Source: Epiperipatus broadwayi
Taxonomy: Eukaryota > Onychophora > Udeonychophora > Euonychophora > Peripatidae
Reading direction: 5' to 3'
Assembly (NCBI GenBank): GCA_028023455.1
Contig: JAQFVV010000063.1
Coordinates: 3,841,081 to 3,905,080, forward strand
Length of the DNA stretch: 64,000 bases
A program made the position numbers and the translations under genes. Numbering within the stretch: the stretch's first letter is position 1; each line of letters opens with the position of its first letter. Positions 34,238 through 46,487 of this stretch are shown piece by piece. The notes under the pieces were generated by a model. It made no database searches, was not told the DNA's origin, and saw only the letters and a program-made list of their open reading frames with translations.

Positions 34238-35995
34238 GATGTGATGTGATGTAATATGGCTTCTCCTTAAACGAAGTCAAGAATATCTCAGCAATTATGC
34301 CCAGATAAACCTTTTAGCCACTTTACTTTCCATTCCCCACTCTAAATTTTCCCATATTCTGCTCCATCCCATTTCCACACCATAATCTTTGACAACTCTA
34401 TAGATTTTATATCTAAATCCCCCTTATCTTTTCCCAAACCCAGCATAAAAACCAATAATTCACTTTCTGTATAATCACTTTTTTCATATTTATTCTTCCA
34501 TAACTTCATTATAAGTACCCTTTCTGTTTTCAAGCATATTACATTCAATTAACAAATGCCTAATATTTTCTATTCTTTCCTTACATAATTTATAAAATAA
34601 ATCACCCATATTTTTCCATTTACATGTATATTCTCTTGTAAGTAAAGATCCCATTCGAGCATTAAACAATAAACTACTTTCCTTACTATTATCATATATT
34701 AACTCACACCTAATATTCTGTTTATTTCTACTTACTATTTCTCCATCTCTCTAACTTTCTATTCTTTATTAAAAATCTATTCTTTTATCCCATTACTTAC
34801 TACTATAACACTCAACAATTCTCTTAACACAATTATCCCATCTTTTGTACAAATATATTGATATAAATTCTTTATCCAAATCTTTTGCATAACGCATTAC
34901 CTTTCTCACCCGTCCTGTTACCTGTTCTTTATTCATAACCAAATTAAATACTATTTTGGCTATTCTTTTATTATCCATAAACTGCAATGTACCAAACGTT
35001 TTCATTTTACTTTTTTGCATCTCTCATATGAAACCTTGACCATCCCATTTCTCCTTGAATTGCCTCCCTTGGTGTCCATACTTCTGCATCCAATCTTCCT
35101 ACTTCCCTTTGAACTTTTCCTAAATAATTTAATACCTTTTTACTAACATATAATGCATCATTACCATATGTTAACCCTGCTACTGCAACTCCTTTCCACA
35201 TAATTCTAGCTACATCATATTTATTATATGAAAACACTGTTTATTTCTTTATCAGTCCCTTTCTTTTCTTTGCTTCATTTATCAATTTTTTCTCCCATTC
35301 ACCCAAATAATTTTTCTGATTACTTAAAATAATTCCCAAATAACTATATCTATTTACCACACTTAACTTAATATTCTATATCTTCTCTTTCCCCCAGTAT
35401 TAACCATCATTATATTTGATTTTTCTTCACTAAATTTAATCCCCATCTCTTTATCACCCTTACACATGTCCTCAGCATAACTTCCATATCTTCTCTTTTT
35501 TTTGCACACAAAAAAATATCATCAGCAAAAAAAAGACCTGACCAAATATATACTCCCTTACTACCTATTAATGGTATCTATATTCCTCTTCCTAATCTTT
35601 CTATTGCTCTTTCCATTTCATTCAAATACAACACAAACAAAATAGGTGACATAGGGCATCCTTGCCTTAGTCCCACCCCATTTTTAACTTTAACTGATTC
35701 TATATTCCCTAATTGATATATATATATAATTATTTTCATATAATTTCTTAATAATATCTATTAAAGCTTCATCCATTCTCAAATTTGCTAAACTTAACCA
35801 TAATCTATTGCTATTTACTCTATCATATGCCTTCTCTATATTTAGAAAACTCATATATAACTGTTTACCTGAATTCCTACTCATATCCATAAGTTGTGTA
35901 ACTACAAATAAACTATTTCTTATGCGCCTATCTAATCTAAAACCTCCTTGCATTTCCCCCATTACATTGTTTCCTTTCATCCACTTTATTTTTGT
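34238..35995 (-). mobile_element. LINE copy B: RT to 3' tail
   Basis: Plus strand starts TTGATGTGATGTGATGTAAT (tail, reversed) and continues through 3' UTR, C-terminal pieces (34342-34548, 34793-35020, 35007-35237) and RT pieces with FFADDIFLC near 35520 and AYDRVNSNRLWLSLANL near 35800. Several frameshifts. The 5' truncation is near 35995 at WMKGNN, followed by unrelated sequence. Confidence 0.85.
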
Positions 35996-36149
35996 AATCT
36001 TCATAAAATTCTGGACAGTGTCAAAATGTATTGGCAAAATATGGTTTTCAATTTCTTTATATATAGATGTGTGTTGTCTAATAGTATGTGTGTATATATT
36101 TTAGATATTGTCTAATAGTATGTGTATATATATTAGATGACTAATAATA

Positions 36150-36760
36150 TGTTTATATATAGTGTCCATACTTACAATTTTCATTCACAACACTCTCTTG
36201 ATGCTTATGAATAATGGCATTTGAAAAAGAGTTCCAAAATGTATTTCATGCTGAAGCAGCACTTTTCAATTGACTCAGGTCATAATGTCATATATATATA
36301 CATTATTATTTGATTAGTATTTATTAGTGTTAGATTATTGCACTCTGACTTACAAATGTTTAACTTTGTGCAAGCATAATTTTTATTTCAACCAGTCTCA
36401 GTTAAAAAATAATATATCAGATTTTTAATTAAACATAAACATATCAAATAATAAGTGGCAGATTTCTGCACTTAGAAAATAGATTTTTATCTTCTTTTGA
36501 TGTTTAAAGTTTATATTTGGCCTAGAATCAATCTTATTTAATATATGATTAGTAGTAATTATTAATATTTGAAATGATTAGTAGGAAAATTATGAATACA
36601 GAAAGTTTGATACTTGTAAGTCAAAGTGTAAGAATTTGGTATTAATAAATATTGAACAAATAATATTTGTAAAAGATTGTTACATAGGCCAACTGATGAG
36701 GGTCGATTCAGCATGAAATGCACTTTGAGGATCATTTGTCTTTTTTAGATGTCTTTATTC
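36150..36760. repeat. Inverted pair of decayed hammerhead repeats (family H2)
   Basis: The left copy (minus strand, about 36230-36285) has stem II GUGCUG/CAGCAU and GAAAU, but CUGAUGA is altered to UUGAAAA. The right copy (plus strand, 36680-36735) has intact CUGAUGA (36693-36699) and GAAA (36715-36718) but weak stem II and a shortened stem III. Flanks also pair: CTGACTTACAAATG (36348) against CTTGTAAGTCAAAG (36613). A third related flank lies at 36970-37030. Confidence 0.6.
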
Positions 36761-37149
36761 ATGCTTTAGAAATGTGTAATAGAGTGAAAATTTTAAGTAT
36801 ATCTAAAGAGATATTACACATAGAAAGAGAATGAAGTTAAGTTATTCAACATGTTTATATTTAATTAAAAAAATAGATTTCTTAAACGGAAATTTAAAAT
36901 ATATATCTATTTCTAGGGACAGTCACTAATTTAATAAGTGATTTGTACTATTTATTACTGTATTTATCTGTAGTAGTTGGTATCAAAGTTGTGAGTACAG
37001 ACAATTTGACACTTGTAAATAAAATTATTATATATACATACACTAGTTTTATGTGTGTGCATTTTACCATCATGAAAATGAATATGGACATAGTTTTGAT
37101 TCATGTATTGAGATGATTTGGGAAAAAAGAAGTGAACACTTGATAAATT

Positions 37150-37255
37150 AGACAGGCAGTAGGATTCAAATAAACAATAATTGAATTGCAAGCAGTTGTC
37201 CTGGATTAGCGGGTTCGCTCCCCGGCTGATGCTATGACACATGAGAAAAAAAAAA
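37150..37255 (+). repeat. SINE 3' part (Leu-like family)
   Basis: ATTGCAAGCAGTTGTCCTGG then AGCGGGTTCGCTCCCCGGCT (a good B box) and GATGCTATGACACATGAGA plus an A run. The A-box half is degenerate. Confidence 0.7.
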
Positions 37256-40200
37256 TATTGTTCTTTTTTGATAGCCAATGATTATGATGGTAATATGTTA
37301 AAAGTTTACTTTAAAAAAAAAAAAAATTTTATACATTATTATCTGTTACAGCATCTTTTTATTAGATATATGGTATTAAAAACCACTCATTATAATAGAT
37401 TCCAATTTTATTATATAATATTTTAGTTCTTGATAATTTGATAGTATTATTTCAGTTGTTAAATTATTTTTATCATTTAATACTTGTCTTTTAGTAATCA
37501 TTACAATTTAAAGTTTAAATATATGTTTCATTTTTTTTTTAAAGTTAAGAATTGGCATATATGAAGATGAAATAAATACAAAATTATATATTTAATAATT
37601 AATCCAAAAACTAAATGTTTTTAAATATATTTCTATAACTTGATTGTATTCATATTCAGATGCCCAGTGTATCACAAATTTGCTCAGAATTATAAATATT
37701 CTTGGTGAGCTATCCTCTTATTCGTGTTATTTATTATCAATTTTTAAGCTTATACCATAAGATTACGTATATTTGGATATTGATATGTTTTTTTTATATT
37801 CGATTACATATTTATTTATTTAATAAAAATTGAAATCAAAATGCTTTTTAAAACTAATTATTTTTATTTATTTGAAAGTTAAATGTAATTGTAAAATTTT
37901 TAAAACTTTGTTATTAAAATATCTTTGTAAGAGTTTTTTTTTTTTAAAAAAAAAGTATATTAAAATAGAAAATATTTAGTTAAAAAAAATTCTATATAAA
38001 AATTATATTTGAATTTTTCTTATTTTTTTTTTTTTTTGTAACATTTTCTTTTACTAATGGATATATATATATAGTGCAATTCTTAAAACAATCGTGATCC
38101 TATCCTTAGAGTGGAAGTACAAACCAAATTTATTTATAAAAAAGAACTTAATAGAAATTTTTTCAAAAGTGCGTTTAAAATGAAGATATATCGTCTGAGT
38201 AGAAATCTCTTTGTACAAAAGTAAAAAGAAGTCGGAAAAATTACTTAGTTAATTAATTATATTTTCACTTTCTTCAATTAAAATCAATATTCTATAACTT
38301 TTGAGCATGAAACTCTTAGTTATGAATAATCTTTTTTTTTTTTTTTAAGTTAAATTTACTGAAATGGGTAGTAAATGACAAACTGCCACATATTTTTTAA
38401 TAAATAAAGTATCTACTTAAGTTTGTGTTGACAGATGCATCATATAATCATACCCAGATTAAAGCAATTGGAGGCCTTAGCCTAGATATTCTTGGAAAAT
38501 CCAAACATAATGTCTATCGTAAGAAGTAATACCATATATCTCTTCTTTAAACATTGATAAAATATTGTTATAAGTTTATAATCTTTGAATAAGTTTTTAA
38601 AAATATGGATTTAATGTAAATTTTTATCCAGTCTCCAAATGCTTTCATTAGTTTGTTGGTGAATCACAGCTATATTATAATAATTTACAATATACAAAAT
38701 TAAAACACTTTTGTTCAACTTTTTTTTTTTTTTTGGATGCAAGCTTATCAGTTATAATACACATCATTAACGTTAGTGAATTATGATTCATCATTTTCTA
38801 TGCAGAGAATGCTTAGACTAGAAAATTACTTTTGCGATATTGTTAACTATGGATCATTCTTTATTATTTCTAGGCTAGAAAATAATGTTTCATCAGTAAG
38901 GTATGTGAAATTCTTTGCACAATTGAAAGTTTTCTCCTGAGGAATATTATTTTGGTGGTTGACTTTTTTTTTCCAGAGTGATGTTGTTTTGTGTACATAT
39001 AGATGTGTAAGTGTTCATTATCTAAACTAAGAGCAATATCCTTTCGATAATCTTGTCCGATCTTTTAATATCATTGTGAATCTGCTTTTTAATTGCTTGC
39101 AGGGCTGACTGAAAATGAAAAATTGCTTCTTGCATTCCTTTCCATTATTGCTACACTCTCTAAGCTGATTTCAATAACATCCACAACAGAGATAAATGAA
39201 CTTACTCTAAACGTATTTCTTGAAGAAAGTTCATTTCAGATTTCTGGCTAATTATTATTTTATTTTTTGTACATTCTATCTTCTTTTGACTGATGTGTAC
39301 TTTACAGCTGATAGATTATTTGATATGAATTGCAATAAAGGAGCTGCAAATATTTGAACATGCTCTCAATAAAATTTGTGAAATTTAGAATGCTATGCTA
39401 ATTTTATGATACTGATATAGTAAATGTGCCCAAAGGTGAAAAATGTGAAAATTAATTAAACTTTTCCCATTTTGTACAGATTTTGAGCTTGTTGTCTATT
39501 ATTGGCATTTTTAGTTCCTTTTTATAATAAGTGCAATAACTCTTATGTATATCTTTCATCCTTTGTTGATAATAATTTAGGAATTAACAATTTTTTTGTA
39601 GAAGCTAAATAAAAAAAAAACAGTCGACCTCAATCATTGACCTAAAACATTCACTACATCTACTCATGATTTCATCCACTTAGATTTAATGAATTCCCAG
39701 CATTTGGAATAACTTTGCAATGTTAATCTTTTTTAGAATTTTTTTGTTGAATACTGTTAATTCATATTGACTGGATTGTCATATGATTAACCTCTATATT
39801 TACTTTAGTCTGTTTTGTTAATATAATTTAATATCCACTCAGACATTCTTTATTTAAAAACATCCCAGGAAGCATTTATTTGGTAGTACATTATTAGGAG
39901 AAACATGTGTAACACAATAAGTTGATCAATATGCGCAAGCCAAGTAATAAACTAATACAGCCTTCTTGATTGATGTCACTTAGTATTGTTTCTTGAATTT
40001 TATCATGCGTCATTGTTTACACATGATTTTAGATAAGTATGACGATTGAGACCGAGTCTCTATTTTCATACTGTTTTATGTGAGCACATAAGAATGGATC
40101 AAATTAAGTAATTGATGCAATTCAAGAAGTTATCATTTTCTAGCAAATCAAATGTTTTATTTTCTTTAAATGCCAATCCACGAACTTCCAGAAAGGAAAT

Positions 40201-41371
40201 AACTACAATAACTCATTTATATATATTTCTAGTATTTCTGCTCTGCTTTGATGTACTCATTGAGTTTTTCTGTATGTTTGTTCATGATTTTTTATAAAGT
40301 AGTTTTCTGTCATTTATTTATTTTCATAAAAAGTCAAAATTAAATATTAGTATGATTCACAAAATGCTCAATGTAAGATAAATGTTGATCTAACTATTGG
40401 TATTTTTTTTATTCTGAGTAGTTTAGCTAAAACAAAATGATGAATTTGTCTAATTGTTATATAGACATAGACTCATATATTGCATGTTTAATGTTATTAA
40501 CAACTGACATAATGAAATCAAGAACTCAAAAGTGAATGTATTTTGAATCACCTTCAATGAGATCCTAAATTTTACATTTATTCTTAGATATTTTGGTCAA
40601 AATTTTTTTAATGTACGATTAATTTAAAACAAAAATGTTGTCAGGAGGCTGCCCCCCCCCCCCATTATAAAGCCTTAAACTGCAATCTGCTCAATAAATC
40701 TGGCATTGCATAAAATTTTATATCTTTTTCAATATTATTTTAAGAGTATTTATAAATTTACTGATGTAGATAAACTTGTTGAAACAACAATTTGACGTTT
40801 GCTCTTATTTTTTCAATATTTTAAACTGTTTCCATTTTTTGTTTTAATAATGTAATTAAGTTAGTATTATAAAAATCACATTTATTTCTGTTTAATTTAG
40901 GTTCTATGAATTTTCTATATTAATTTTTATCAAATATCTCTTGTCAAATATGCTCAAATTGTGATTATCATTTTTTTTCTTCTGAAGAATAGTTTCTTTA
41001 TTTTTTCAGAGATATTTGAAACTTTATTTCAGATTTATCAGTTTTCTATAAATTAGATGGCTTTTTGATATTTTTTATAGAAGGCAAGGTAACTTTTTTT
41101 GAGCAGTGAGTCTTATGAGATTTTTTTGTTTATCGTAAATTGGGTTACACAATTAAAAGAATTTTTACAAATGTCAAATTTAGTACCAAAATGAAAATAT
41201 TTTTAAAGAAATTTTATATAAATTTTATGGGTATTTACATATTAGTCTGGTGGTGACATTCACATGTTATTAGTCTGGCAGCGATAACTTTCTAATGTTG
41301 TGATCTTGGAAAATAACATCTACATAGGAGCTTCTGACAAATTTAATCAATCAATTAAATATTTATTTGGA
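37256..41371. other. Intronic AT-rich stretch with two coding-like islets
   Basis: Mostly featureless. Two short open segments look protein-like: about 38433-38530 (ASYNHTQIKAIGGLSLDILG then KSKHNVYRKK and a stop) and about 39102-39252 (GLTENEKLLLAFLSIIATLS ending in SFQISG and a stop). Each follows a CAG that could be a splice acceptor. I do not recognise either. A C run is at 40652-40664. Confidence 0.35.
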
Positions 41372-41566
41372 AAAACCATGACCTTTAACTTTATTTCCTG
41401 GAAATAATACAGATGTTTTCACATTTTTTGTGAGAAATTATCTTCCACCATCTAAACTTGTAAAAATATTTTAGTGTGAAAAATGGCCATCTATAACTTT
41501 ATTTACTGGAAACTAAACAAACATACATTTACATTTTTGTGACAAATGATCTTCCAAGCAAAACAT
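41372..41566 (+). repeat. Diverged two-copy tandem duplication, about 105 nt
   Basis: AACTTTATTT.CTGGAAA and TTTTGTGA.AAAT.ATCTTCCA occur twice in order at 41390-41447 and 41495-41557. Confidence 0.55.
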
Positions 41567-41904
41567 TCAACAATTTACATTCATTACAAGTGGCAAGCAA
41601 ACAAAAATATAATATATATATTTATATATTTAACTGCACAATTCTATTCATTTACAAAATGTTGTTTCTTTTGCACACATCAGTGATAGACTGAAGTTTC
41701 TTTTCTTGAACCACATTCCAATATGAATGGCTGCTCTCAACTGTTCTGAACGAAACAGCACTATTGTTTGTCAGAATTGCGAACATAGAGTACAAAATTT
41801 TAATCATTTCATTTTGAAAAAAAAAAGAGAATGTTTTTTTTTTTTGCCAGATCATCGATTATTCATGCCAGTATTCTTTCATGATATCAGAGCATAGTTT
41901 AAAT

Positions 41905-41965
41905 TGTAAAATTAAGCAGCAAAACCAACATTTCGACTAATAACTTTCTCTTCATCGGAATATTA
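41905..41965 (-). repeat. Penelope/hammerhead-type motif
   Basis: The minus strand reads CCGATGAAGAG, then a spacer ending TTAGTCGAAATG, then TTGGTTTTGCTGC. The GATGAAGA...GTCGAAA pattern is shared with the ends of the large inverted repeat (59.3 kb). The first core base pair (CUGAUGA) is imperfect. Confidence 0.35.
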
Positions 41966-42009
41966 TTAATATTCACATACAAAATTGATTCATTTTCTTT
42001 TTAGAAAAT

Positions 42010-42440
42010 TAGTAATAATAACAAGTCAAATGTCACATGACTTATATATAGCTTGCACTTACAAATATGTAAAATTAAGAGCGTGCTAATAGCTCTAAAC
42101 AAGCTTTTTTTTTATGATAAATGCTACTACAAGAGAAGGCATTCAAATCATTGTCCCCATGCCCAGACCGGTTTCGACCTATGGGTCTCTTCAGTGAGGA
42201 GTTGGGACATTAGATTTAAAAAACCAACTCAAGCAAAGCATTTATCCAAAAGTTAATTGTTAGAAGAAGATCTGAAACTTTTAGACATCTACATGTCTTT
42301 AAAGTCAGCTCTCCAACTGAAAAAATCATATGGGCCTGAACTTAATTCAGATACTCCATATATTAGTAGGCTTAGCCCTTAAATTTAGCTAAAGCCACAA
42401 CAGTAAAATAATAATAGTAATAATAACAAGTCAGATGTCA
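42010..42440 (-). mobile_element. Hammerhead-bearing repeat (family H1), 1.1 units
   Basis: Similarity to 1860-2185 runs from AAACAAGCTTT through AGAAGGCATT, the hammerhead, AAACCAACTCAAGCAAAGCA and TCCATATATTAGTAGGCTTA. The segment AGTAATAATAACAAGTCA plus ATGTCAC occurs on both sides (about 42010 and 42415), which indicates a unit of about 405 nt with a partial second copy. No ORF. Confidence 0.75.
42153..42208 (-). ncRNA. Type I hammerhead ribozyme, H1 copy 3
   Basis: On the minus strand: CUGAAGA (42194-42188), stem II GACC/GGUC with CAUA loop, GAAA (42175-42172), then ACCGGU forming a loopless, self-complementary stem III, then C17 at 42166. The A at the variable core position is allowed (CUGANGA). 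Stem I has inner CUCA/UGGG and outer GUCCC/GGGAC (42208-42204 with 42157-42153) separated by an internal loop, as in natural type I motifs. A stem III of this kind is characteristic of hammerheads that act best as dimers, as known in Penelope-like elements and retrozymes. Confidence 0.8.
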
Positions 42441-43529
42441 CGTTTAATTTGGCCTTTATATACACATTTGTTTGTGCTAGTGATATTCATCACCACCACA
42501 CTAAAAGTAAGTACCATTTTGTTTGTACAATTATGAATTAAGTATGCAATTTAGAAAGTCACAAAGATTTACATGTTGTGTATATCTTTACTTTATATAC
42601 TAAAAGACTTTAGATATAGATAAGCCAATACTTCAAATAAATTATTTAAGAATTAAAAGTATAATTAAGAATTTTTTCACTTATTTTTAATTAAATACAA
42701 AGCAACATCACCAATTACAAAAAAATGTAAGATAGCTACTTTTAAAGGAAAAAAAGTTATTTGATAACTCATCATTTTATTTTACACTTTAAAAATCATT
42801 ATATAAAGGCCTGGCCAATTAATTTTGGTGCCTGAAACAAGGTTTAAAAACTGTGCATTGTAAAATTATTGTGAAGATTTATTTAAAATAGTCCACTATA
42901 TAAAGCAATGAATATAATAGGAGAAAAACATGGATTAAATAAAAGTATATTTATTAATTAAAAAAATACATGTATTTACAAACAATGTCTCATTTTAGTG
43001 CCTATTTGGTGACTAAGGCAGTTGGTCTTGCTGCCTCACTTATCCTTGATTGTTATGCAGCAGCATTGAATTAGCATTAAATGTAACTAGCTCTAATTTG
43101 TTAATCCTGCAATTTGTATAATAGTGACTGAGTTAAAAAAAAAAGAGCAAAAACTCCTATAAATAATATTATTAATATTTTTTTTCACAAGTTAGTGGCT
43201 GGTTATGTTAGAGATTCTGCAGTTTCAACCTGCAGTTCAAATTTGAACTACTCATAATGCATTACTATTGTGACTAGAAGAAGAGTTTGTTTGGTTTACT
43301 AGAGATGCATTTTGAATCAAAGCAATAATGTTTACTTGGAAAGAACTTTGATAACACTAATATTTGAGAATTGATGGACAAGAGAAACATTATAATAATT
43401 ATTGTATCTGGAGACTGATTTACCTTTTTATAACAATTTTTATAGAATTTTATAAAACACATGCCAATCTGGGATAATAAAATGACCCTGCTGATATCAA
43501 GTAAAATATATATATATATATTGTAAGGG
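42441..43529. other. Intronic AT-rich stretch, nothing recognised
   Basis: No coding, RNA or repeat signal recognised. Confidence 0.4.
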
Positions 43530-45417
43530 TCAGATTCGTCTATCTCGCTAACATACTGCAGAATTTAAACCCAGACACCAAACTCAACACTAGGAAGGCC
43601 TGCTCCCGGAAATCCTAAGTTTGAATCCAAAGACTGCTCCACAGCGCCACCTATGCGATAATGCATCTGATGCTACTAATAATATAACCTTTTAACTGGT
43701 GTCAGTGGTTTAGGGAGAAACAGAGACTCTATACCATATTATAAGCCTGGGGTTTGCTAACTAAATGTCTATGGATGGCACAAAATAGATGTATGAAAGA
43801 TGTAGACTGAGACAGTGATATAGATCAAGAAAGTAGATAAAGAATCAAAATTTAGTAACTTTAAAAGATTTATTAAACTATCAAATATATATATATATGC
43901 ACACTGTCTGCATATGTTAGACAGCTATGTTTACTAACTAAGATTGTGTTTTAAAACAAATGTCAATCAAAATTTACATTATGGGTTGTTAATGAATTCT
44001 CTATACCTCAGGCTAGTACAATAACATTACGATAATGTGCCTAAGAAAGTTTGCGAAGATATGTGAGGTGTTTTACATAAATATCAGAAATAATTGAATA
44101 AAAGGGTTGGTGACACTAAAGTTTCAATATAACATTTCTTGAATTCGAGAATAGAATGGACTAATGCTTATTAAGCTATTAGGTGGGGATGTGATTAAGG
44201 CATGCATATTCATAGAAATAATTAAATTTATGTTGGGGGGTCAGTGGTGCTAGTGAGGAATTTCTGTAAAGGATGGAAGGTGTGGTACATTGAAACCATG
44301 GAGCTTTGCAAAATAAATAACTAAATAATAAATAAATAAAATGGAACACAGGAAGGCATCTTGCCATAAATCCGTAGGAAGTGGTGTCACTTGGCAGCCC
44401 AAGTCTGGACATATCCAAGTACTTAGCGACTGTGTGACAACTGTGTAGAATTCCCAGGTGTGACAATTTGAGTACACACTTTGACTGGGAACTGCAGAAA
44501 ATGAAGTGGAAATGGTCTTAGCCGTTTAAAGCCCTTTGGAGGAACAAAACGGTCTCAAATACCCGATACATTTACTAGCAACCCTCGAATAAAGTATAAT
44601 ATTTCAAAGGATTCATTTAGTTTGATAAAGCACCTAATCAATTCCCCAAATATTTATTTTATGAAAGTCCGCACATTCTCGACCTCAAAATTATATGCTT
44701 TGGAAATTAAGCAAAACAATAAAACATATTTAAAGTGGGAGAATGCATGATTGCGGGGTTTTAAAAGAAAATATGTTAATTATGCAATCATGCATTTGTT
44801 AAATATTTACTCATTGACCTCGCACATATTCTCATATTATGTTAAAACCAATAAACAGGTGGATTTTAACTGCAAAATTATTAAATAGTTGAATAATAGT
44901 AAGATATCCCTCGAACGAGCGATTTAATGAGATAATGAAATAGGACAAAATTTATAATTCAAAACGTGTTAATGGCGGGATCTTGATTTAAATAAAAAGG
45001 GGGTAATTCGCACGGTCGATAGTTATGCTGGCACACCATCATAATAAAAGAAAAACAGATTAAAATACAAAATATTAACCCAAGTATAGAGATAGAATAC
45101 ACTAAGTTACAGAATTTAAAGAAACAAGAACAGTATTATAAGATAAAACAATAGAAACAAATGGAATTAGCTATAGCTTAGAAGGAATATGACATCACAA
45201 GAGCTCTTGGATTAATTTGGGTTACCTCATCAGAAATAGACATGTGAAGGCCATTTCAGGTGGAGACTTTTCCAGTTTGATGATAGCAGCACTCATAAGA
45301 ATTTGGCAGCAAATTTCGGTTAACAGTTCACATTTTTAGCAGTGGTGGCAGTCTTTAGGGCTTCTTAAGTGAAGACATCGGATGGTATGGTATGCAGTGG
45401 CTGGCCATTTTCAAATG
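43530..45417. other. Less AT-rich repeat-like region of unknown type
   Basis: Follows a TA run at 43507-43520. Contains CTAAGTTTGAATCCAAAG (B-box-like) near 43615 and several GC-richer patches. It resembles the interior of an old element, since the sequence resumes after the 1,054-bp insertion at 45426-46479, but no coding family was recognised. Confidence 0.35.
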
Positions 45418-45425
45418 GAAAATAG
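45418..45425. repeat. Left 8-bp target-site duplication
   Basis: GAAAATAG before the GGTAC terminus; identical octamer at 46480-46487. Confidence 0.85.
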
Positions 45426-46479
45426 GGTACTTATAACATAATCGGGGTTGGCCACTTGATGGCATTCTGGCTCGCCAAAACACCTAACAAATGCTGTTTA
45501 CAAGGCCTGATTTTCAGCTATAGAAAACATCTATGTTTGTCTTAGCCATTGGAAGGCCATTTATGATGCATAACGCAGAAATAATACAGCCTATTTCTGC
45601 TTCGTGACAGTTATTGTGAATCCACACCCTTATCTTTCGTTTACAGTTTGATATATGTGTGTGTTTAGTTGGATTAGTCAAATTTTTACAATATATGTTA
45701 CACTATATTTGTACTTATAATTTATTTAATAAACATGAATTTATAGTAATTTTCTAAATGGCCACACTCTTGTTTAGAGAATGTGTAAGGCATAAAAGCT
45801 TGCTGAGGGTAGGTAAAAAAGAATTTGGCCGATATCGCGCGTGAAATTTTATTTTCACGTGATTTATTTTACCACGTAGTTGATAAAATGGATGGCGATC
45901 AACTTTTTCCGCAGTTGCCGACAACAGAAGCTGAGTATTTCTGCTGTCCAATAAAAATATACACGATTTTTTGTAAATTTCATAGAAAGCACATATTATA
46001 AACATGTTTAATAAGTAAATAAGACATTTACATGTGTTTGTTGTTGTTTAAAAAAGTTTGTTTCTTTTGTCCGACTATGGTTACGATTTTGATATCTTTT
46101 ATTTTAGCATTACAAACAACAGAACATAACCCTAAACCTAACCCTAAAACTAATAATCCTAAGCCTACACAGTTGTTTTATTATGTAGAAAGCAATAATT
46201 AAGCGAAAGACATCACTAAATAGACATCGCAGAGTAATAGTTTTGTCCAAAAACAGCGATTTAAAAATAAAAAAAAAGGTTGTTGTTTATTAAATACAAA
46301 ATTAAAATTAAACAACTTTTTTAATAAAAGGCGTGAAAAAAAAGTTATAGCAATCAATAAATTAATAACCCAAAAAAAAAACAGCGATTCGATTTAAAAA
46401 TATAACACGGCCCCGAACATTGTATTGTATTGTTTTTTACTGCCATCAAGTGGCCAAGCCCGATTACGTTATAATTACC
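45426..46479. mobile_element. Non-autonomous DNA transposon, Merlin-like ends, 1,054 bp
   Basis: The left end GGTACTTATAACATAATCGG and the right end (reversed) GGTAATTATAACGTAATCGG form a terminal inverted repeat of about 40 bp that continues through TTGGCCACTTGATGGCA. The flanking octamers are identical (GAAAATAG). Both the GGTA terminus and the 8-bp duplication match the Merlin element at 21970. No transposase is encoded, so mobility would depend on an element elsewhere. The interior includes a degenerate telomere-like run and an ATCGCGCGTGAAATTTT palindromic patch near 45835. Confidence 0.82.
46108..46165 (-). repeat. Degenerate telomere-like repeat
   Basis: ATAACCCTAAACCTAACCCT then AAAACTAATAATCCTAAGCC: three to five imperfect units of the animal telomere repeat (TTAGGG)n, lying inside the 1,054-bp transposon. 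Confidence 0.6.
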
Positions 46480-46487
46480 GAAAATAG
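46480..46487. repeat. Right 8-bp target-site duplication
   Basis: GAAAATAG directly after the TTACC terminus. Confidence 0.85.

Noticed and set aside
45220-45245. CTGATGA (minus strand) near 45.23 kb as a hammerhead
   Set aside because: No GAAA within reach and no stem II.
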